This document shows, one piece after another, positions 4,654 through 7,549 of a DNA stretch of 7,549 nucleotides. This DNA comes from an uncultured Eubacteriales bacterium. Lineage in GTDB: Bacteria > Bacillota_A > Clostridia > Oscillospirales > Oscillospiraceae. The stretch spans positions 1 to 7,549 of the forward strand of contig USNH01000040.1 in assembly GCA_900556015.1 (NCBI GenBank). Direction: 5' to 3'. The translations under genes were made by a program, and so were the position numbers. Position 1 is the stretch's first letter. Every line of letters begins with the position of its first letter. The notes beneath the pieces were generated by a model. The model was not told where the DNA came from. It made no database searches and saw nothing but the letters and a program-made list of their open reading frames with translations.

Positions 4654-7068
4654 ATGCCCACGGTGGCCAAGCTGGCCGTGCAGGCGGCGACCTATGCCAT
4701 CGACAAGGCGTATGACTACCTGCTGCCCGACGAGCTGCCGGGCCGGGTCGGCTGCCGCGTGCTGGTCCCCTTCGGACGCGGCAACCGCCTCAGCGAGGGC
4801 ATGATCCTCTCCCTGAGCCAATCAGCGCCGGATAAGCCGCTGAAGGCCGTCCGCTCCCTGCTGGACGACGAGCCGGTGGTCACGGAGAAGGAGCTGCGCC
4901 TGGCGCTGTGGATGAGCCGCCGCTACTTCTGCACGTTCTACGATGCGCTGCACACCATCCTGCCCGCCGCCGTGTGGTATCGCTACCGCGAGATCTGGTC
5001 TCTGCGCCAGCCGCCGCTGCCGGATGCCCCGGAGCGTGAACAGGCGGTGGCCCAACTATTGCAGGACGGCCCGCTGACCGAGGACAAGCTCTGTCAGGCC
5101 CTGGGCGACGATCTGCCGCCGCTGCTGCGCCGCATGGAGAAGGCCGGCCTTCTGACCCACACCATGGAGCAGCAGCAGAAGGTCCGCGACCGGGTGGTGA
5201 CGTTCGTCTCCCTCTCTGTCCCCGCCGAACAGGCGCTGACCCTGGCGGGCCGCTCCGCCAAGCGTAAGGACGTGGTGTCGTTCCTGGCCCAAAACGGCAA
5301 GACGGCCCTCCACGACCTGCGGTATTTCACCGGCGCGGCGAAAAGAACGGTGGACGACCTGTGCAGGCTGGGCGTGGTGTCCCTGTGCGAGCAGGAGGAG
5401 TACCGCATCTCCGAAAAACAGTACGCTGTAAAGGCGACTAACATTACACTCAACGACGAGCAGCAGCGGGTCTGCGACACGCTGCTGCGTCAGATCGACC
5501 GGGGCGAGGCCGGTGTCACGCTGCTTCGCGGCGTCACTGGCAGCGGCAAGACCATGGTGTATATCCGCCTGGCCCAGCTGCTGCTGGCGCGAGGCAAGTC
5601 CGTGATGATCCTCGTCCCCGAGATCGCCCTGACCCCTCAGATGATGGCCCGCTTCACCGCCTATTTCGGCGCGCAGGTGGCGCTTTTACACAGCGGCCTG
5701 CGTATGACGGAGCGGTACGACCAGTACAAGCGCATCCGCCGGGGCGAGGCCCGCATCGTGCTGGGCACGCGGTCGGCGGTGTTCGCGCCGCTGGTGGACC
5801 TGGGCCTCATCGTTATGGACGAGGAGCAGGAGAGCTCCTACGAGTCCGAGAACGCCCCCTGCTACCACGCCCGTGACGTGGCCAAGTACCGCTGCGCCCA
5901 GGAGGGCGCACGGCTGCTGCTGGGCTCCGCCACCCCTACGGTGGAAACGGCCTGGCACGCGGAGCAGGGCGACTACGGCCTTCTGGAGCTGCGCCGCCGC
6001 TTCAACCAACAGGCGCTGCCCCATGTCATCGTGGCGGACTTGCGCCAGGAGCTGCGGCAGGGCCGCAGTACCATCATCAGCCAGCCGCTGTATGACGAGC
6101 TGCAAAAGAACATGGCGGCGGGGGAGCAGAGCATCCTGTTCCTGAACCGCCGGGGCAGCAGCCGCCAGCTGCTGTGTCCCCAGTGCGGCCACGTGCCGGA
6201 ATGTCCCCGCTGCAGCGTATACCTGACGTACCACAGCGCCAACCACCGGCTCATGTGCCACTACTGCGGCTTCTCCCAGCCCGCCCCGGAGCGCTGCCCC
6301 GACTGCGGCGGCGCGCTGAAGCACATCGGCTTCGGCACACAGCGGGTAGAGGAGGAGCTGCGCGACCTGTTCCCCGGCACGGAGGTGCTGCGTATGGACG
6401 CGGACACCGTGTCCGCAGGCCACGAGGCCCTTCTCCGCCAGTTCGAGGAGCGTCGCGTCCCCATTCTGCTGGGCACACAGATGGTGGCCAAGGGGCTGGA
6501 CTTCGAGAACGTGACGCTGGTGGGCGTGCTCAGCGCCGACCTGTCGCTGTATGTGGACCACTACCGCGCCGCCGAGCGCACCTTCAACCTGCTGACCCAG
6601 GTGGTGGGCCGCGCCGGGCGGGGCGCAAAGGCGGGCCGCGCCGTCATCCAGACCTACACGCCGGAGAACGATGTGATCCGTGCCGCCGCGGCCCAGGACT
6701 ATGAGCGGTTTTACCGCAGCGAGGTACAGTTGCGCCGCCTGCGCCGCGACCCGCCCTTTGCCGACCAGTTCATCGTCACGGTCAGCGGCGGGGAGGAGAA
6801 CGATGTCCGCCGCGCCGTGGGACTGCTGCGGGATGGCCTGAGCGCCGCGGTGAAAAAACCGCCCTATGCGGATATGGGGCTGGAGGTCATCGGCCCAGCG
6901 CCCGCCCCGGTGGTGCGTATCAACGGCAGCTACCGCTACCGTTTGCTGCTGCTGGGCGAGAACAACGCCCAGGTGCGCGGCCTGCTGTCGTCCTTCATGC
7001 GTGCCTTTGCCCAAAGGCCGGAGAACCGGCGGCTGCACATCCGCGTGGACTGCGACCTGATGGATTGA
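4654..7068 (+). CDS. priA: Primosomal protein N' (replication restart helicase PriA)
   Basis: An 804-residue superfamily 2 helicase that reloads the replisome at stalled forks and D-loops. The N-terminal 3'-DNA-end-binding domain (about 4-105) includes YDYLLP and VGCRVLVPFGRGN. A winged-helix region follows (about 126-167). Helicase lobe 1 has Walker A GVTGSGKT (293-300), VPEIALTPQM, HSGL, GTRSAVFAPL (371-380), a Walker B reading DEEQ (389-392) and GSATPT (424-429). Four CxxC pairs (C508/511, C517/520, C535/538, C548/551) form the two-zinc module. Lobe 2 carries GTQMVAKG (607-614) and QVVGRAGRG (649-657). The start at 4654 has GAGG (4644-4647) 6 nt upstream, and the gene begins one base after the rpoZ stop. 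The usual DEEH box reads DEEQ here. coaBC, which separates rpoZ from priA in B. subtilis, is not present. Confidence 0.97.
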   Translation: MPTVAKLAVQAATYAIDKAYDYLLPDELPGRVGCRVLVPFGRGNRLSEGMILSLSQSAPDKPLKAVRSLLDDEPVVTEKELRLALWMSRRYFCTFYDALHTILPAAVWYRYREIWSLRQPPLPDAPEREQAVAQLLQDGPLTEDKLCQALGDDLPPLLRRMEKAGLLTHTMEQQQKVRDRVVTFVSLSVPAEQALTLAGRSAKRKDVVSFLAQNGKTALHDLRYFTGAAKRTVDDLCRLGVVSLCEQEEYRISEKQYAVKATNITLNDEQQRVCDTLLRQIDRGEAGVTLLRGVTGSGKTMVYIRLAQLLLARGKSVMILVPEIALTPQMMARFTAYFGAQVALLHSGLRMTERYDQYKRIRRGEARIVLGTRSAVFAPLVDLGLIVMDEEQESSYESENAPCYHARDVAKYRCAQEGARLLLGSATPTVETAWHAEQGDYGLLELRRRFNQQALPHVIVADLRQELRQGRSTIISQPLYDELQKNMAAGEQSILFLNRRGSSRQLLCPQCGHVPECPRCSVYLTYHSANHRLMCHYCGFSQPAPERCPDCGGALKHIGFGTQRVEEELRDLFPGTEVLRMDADTVSAGHEALLRQFEERRVPILLGTQMVAKGLDFENVTLVGVLSADLSLYVDHYRAAERTFNLLTQVVGRAGRGAKAGRAVIQTYTPENDVIRAAAAQDYERFYRSEVQLRRLRRDPPFADQFIVTVSGGEENDVRRAVGLLRDGLSAAVKKPPYADMGLEVIGPAPAPVVRINGSYRYRLLLLGENNAQVRGLLSSFMRAFAQRPENRRLHIRVDCDLMD

Positions 7069-7101
7069 TACCATTTTAATGTAAGAATAGAGGTAAGCGA
7101 T

Positions 7102-7549
7102 ATGGCATTACGAAAGATAGCTTTGCAGGGCGAGGACTGCCTGACCAAGGTTTGCCGCCCCGTGACCGACTTCAACAGCCGCCTCCACACGCTGCTGGAC
7201 GACATGGCGGACACGCTGGAGGACTCCGGCGGCGTGGGCCTGGCCGCGCCCCAGGTGGGCGTGCTGCGCCGTGTGTGCGTGGTGCTGGACGAGGACGACC
7301 AGCTCATCGAGCTCATTAACCCAGAGATCATCTACACCGAGGGGGAGCAGACCGGCCTGGAGGGCTGCCTCAGCGTCCCCGGGAAATACGGCGAGGTGAC
7401 GCGGCCCTACATCGTCCGCGTCCGCGCCCAGGACCGTGACGGCAACTGGTTCGAGGCGGAGGACGAGGGGCTGACCGCCCGCTGCTTCTGCCACGAGATC
7501 GAGCATCTGGACGGCCACCTGTTCGTGGAGCACACCGACCGTCTGCTGG
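7102..7549 (+). CDS. def: Peptide deformylase, 3' end outside the window
   Basis: Metalloenzyme that removes the N-formyl group from nascent proteins. The first 149 codons are present and the frame is open at the window edge; only the last part of the C-terminus is missing. All three diagnostic motifs are visible: GVGLAAPQ (44-51), EGCLS (87-91) with metal ligand C89, and HEIEH (131-135) with ligands H131 and H135 and catalytic E132. The fourth position of the last motif is Glu where Asp is common (HEIDH), a conservative change. The ATG at 7102 follows GAGGT (7090-7094) by 7 nt. The 33-nt AT-richer spacer after priA contains no clear promoter, so read-through from priA is likely. priA-def is the order known from B. 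subtilis, where fmt follows. Confidence 0.96.
   Translation, partial: MALRKIALQGEDCLTKVCRPVTDFNSRLHTLLDDMADTLEDSGGVGLAAPQVGVLRRVCVVLDEDDQLIELINPEIIYTEGEQTGLEGCLSVPGKYGEVTRPYIVRVRAQDRDGNWFEAEDEGLTARCFCHEIEHLDGHLFVEHTDRLL

Noticed and set aside
5686..7074. Long minus-strand open frame opposite priA
   Set aside because: The opposite strand encodes PriA with its helicase and zinc motifs. The antisense peptide shows no recognisable domain and is an artefact of strong GC bias at third positions.

Overview
The window looks like chromosomal core DNA from a GC-rich member of the Firmicutes, most likely a gut Clostridia lineage such as the Oscillospiraceae. The main evidence is the gene order yicC/yloC - remA - gmk - rpoZ - priA - def, which matches the housekeeping cluster of Bacillus subtilis and many Clostridia. 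A J-domain protein with a Cys-rich tail, strong GGAGG-type ribosome binding sites and high G/C at third codon positions agree with this. The lineage is an inference from gene order and composition, not from a marker gene.

Layout. Positions 57-1496 (minus strand) encode a TrkH/KtrB-family potassium channel subunit. It is driven by a promoter with perfect consensus -35 and -10 boxes 17 bp apart, followed by a leader of about 85 nt with two strong hairpins. Positions 1497-1982 hold no convincing protein gene. This divergent intergenic region contains that promoter and leader, a terminator-like hairpin usable in both directions (1632-1660), and a 277-bp element (1671-1947) bounded by 18-bp perfect inverted repeats that start and end in TA. 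The element resembles a MITE (a small non-autonomous transposon) and is predicted to fold into a three-arm structure. From 1983 to the end of the window all genes lie on the plus strand: a J-domain protein, YicC endoribonuclease, RemA, guanylate kinase, RNA polymerase omega, PriA and the first 149 codons of peptide deformylase.

How the genes work together. The plus-strand genes form a tightly packed operon-like run: gaps are 1-10 nt or a 4-nt overlap from yicC to priA, and 33 nt from priA to def. They combine RNA decay (YicC), a DNA-binding regulator (RemA), guanine nucleotide supply (Gmk), RNA polymerase assembly (omega), replication restart (PriA) and N-terminal protein maturation (Def). 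coaBC, which lies between rpoZ and priA in B. subtilis, is absent here. The J-domain gene sits 55 nt upstream of yicC and may be an upstream member of the same unit.

The item most worth following is the 277-bp structured inverted-repeat element. The genes themselves are recognisable families with a few sequence oddities.
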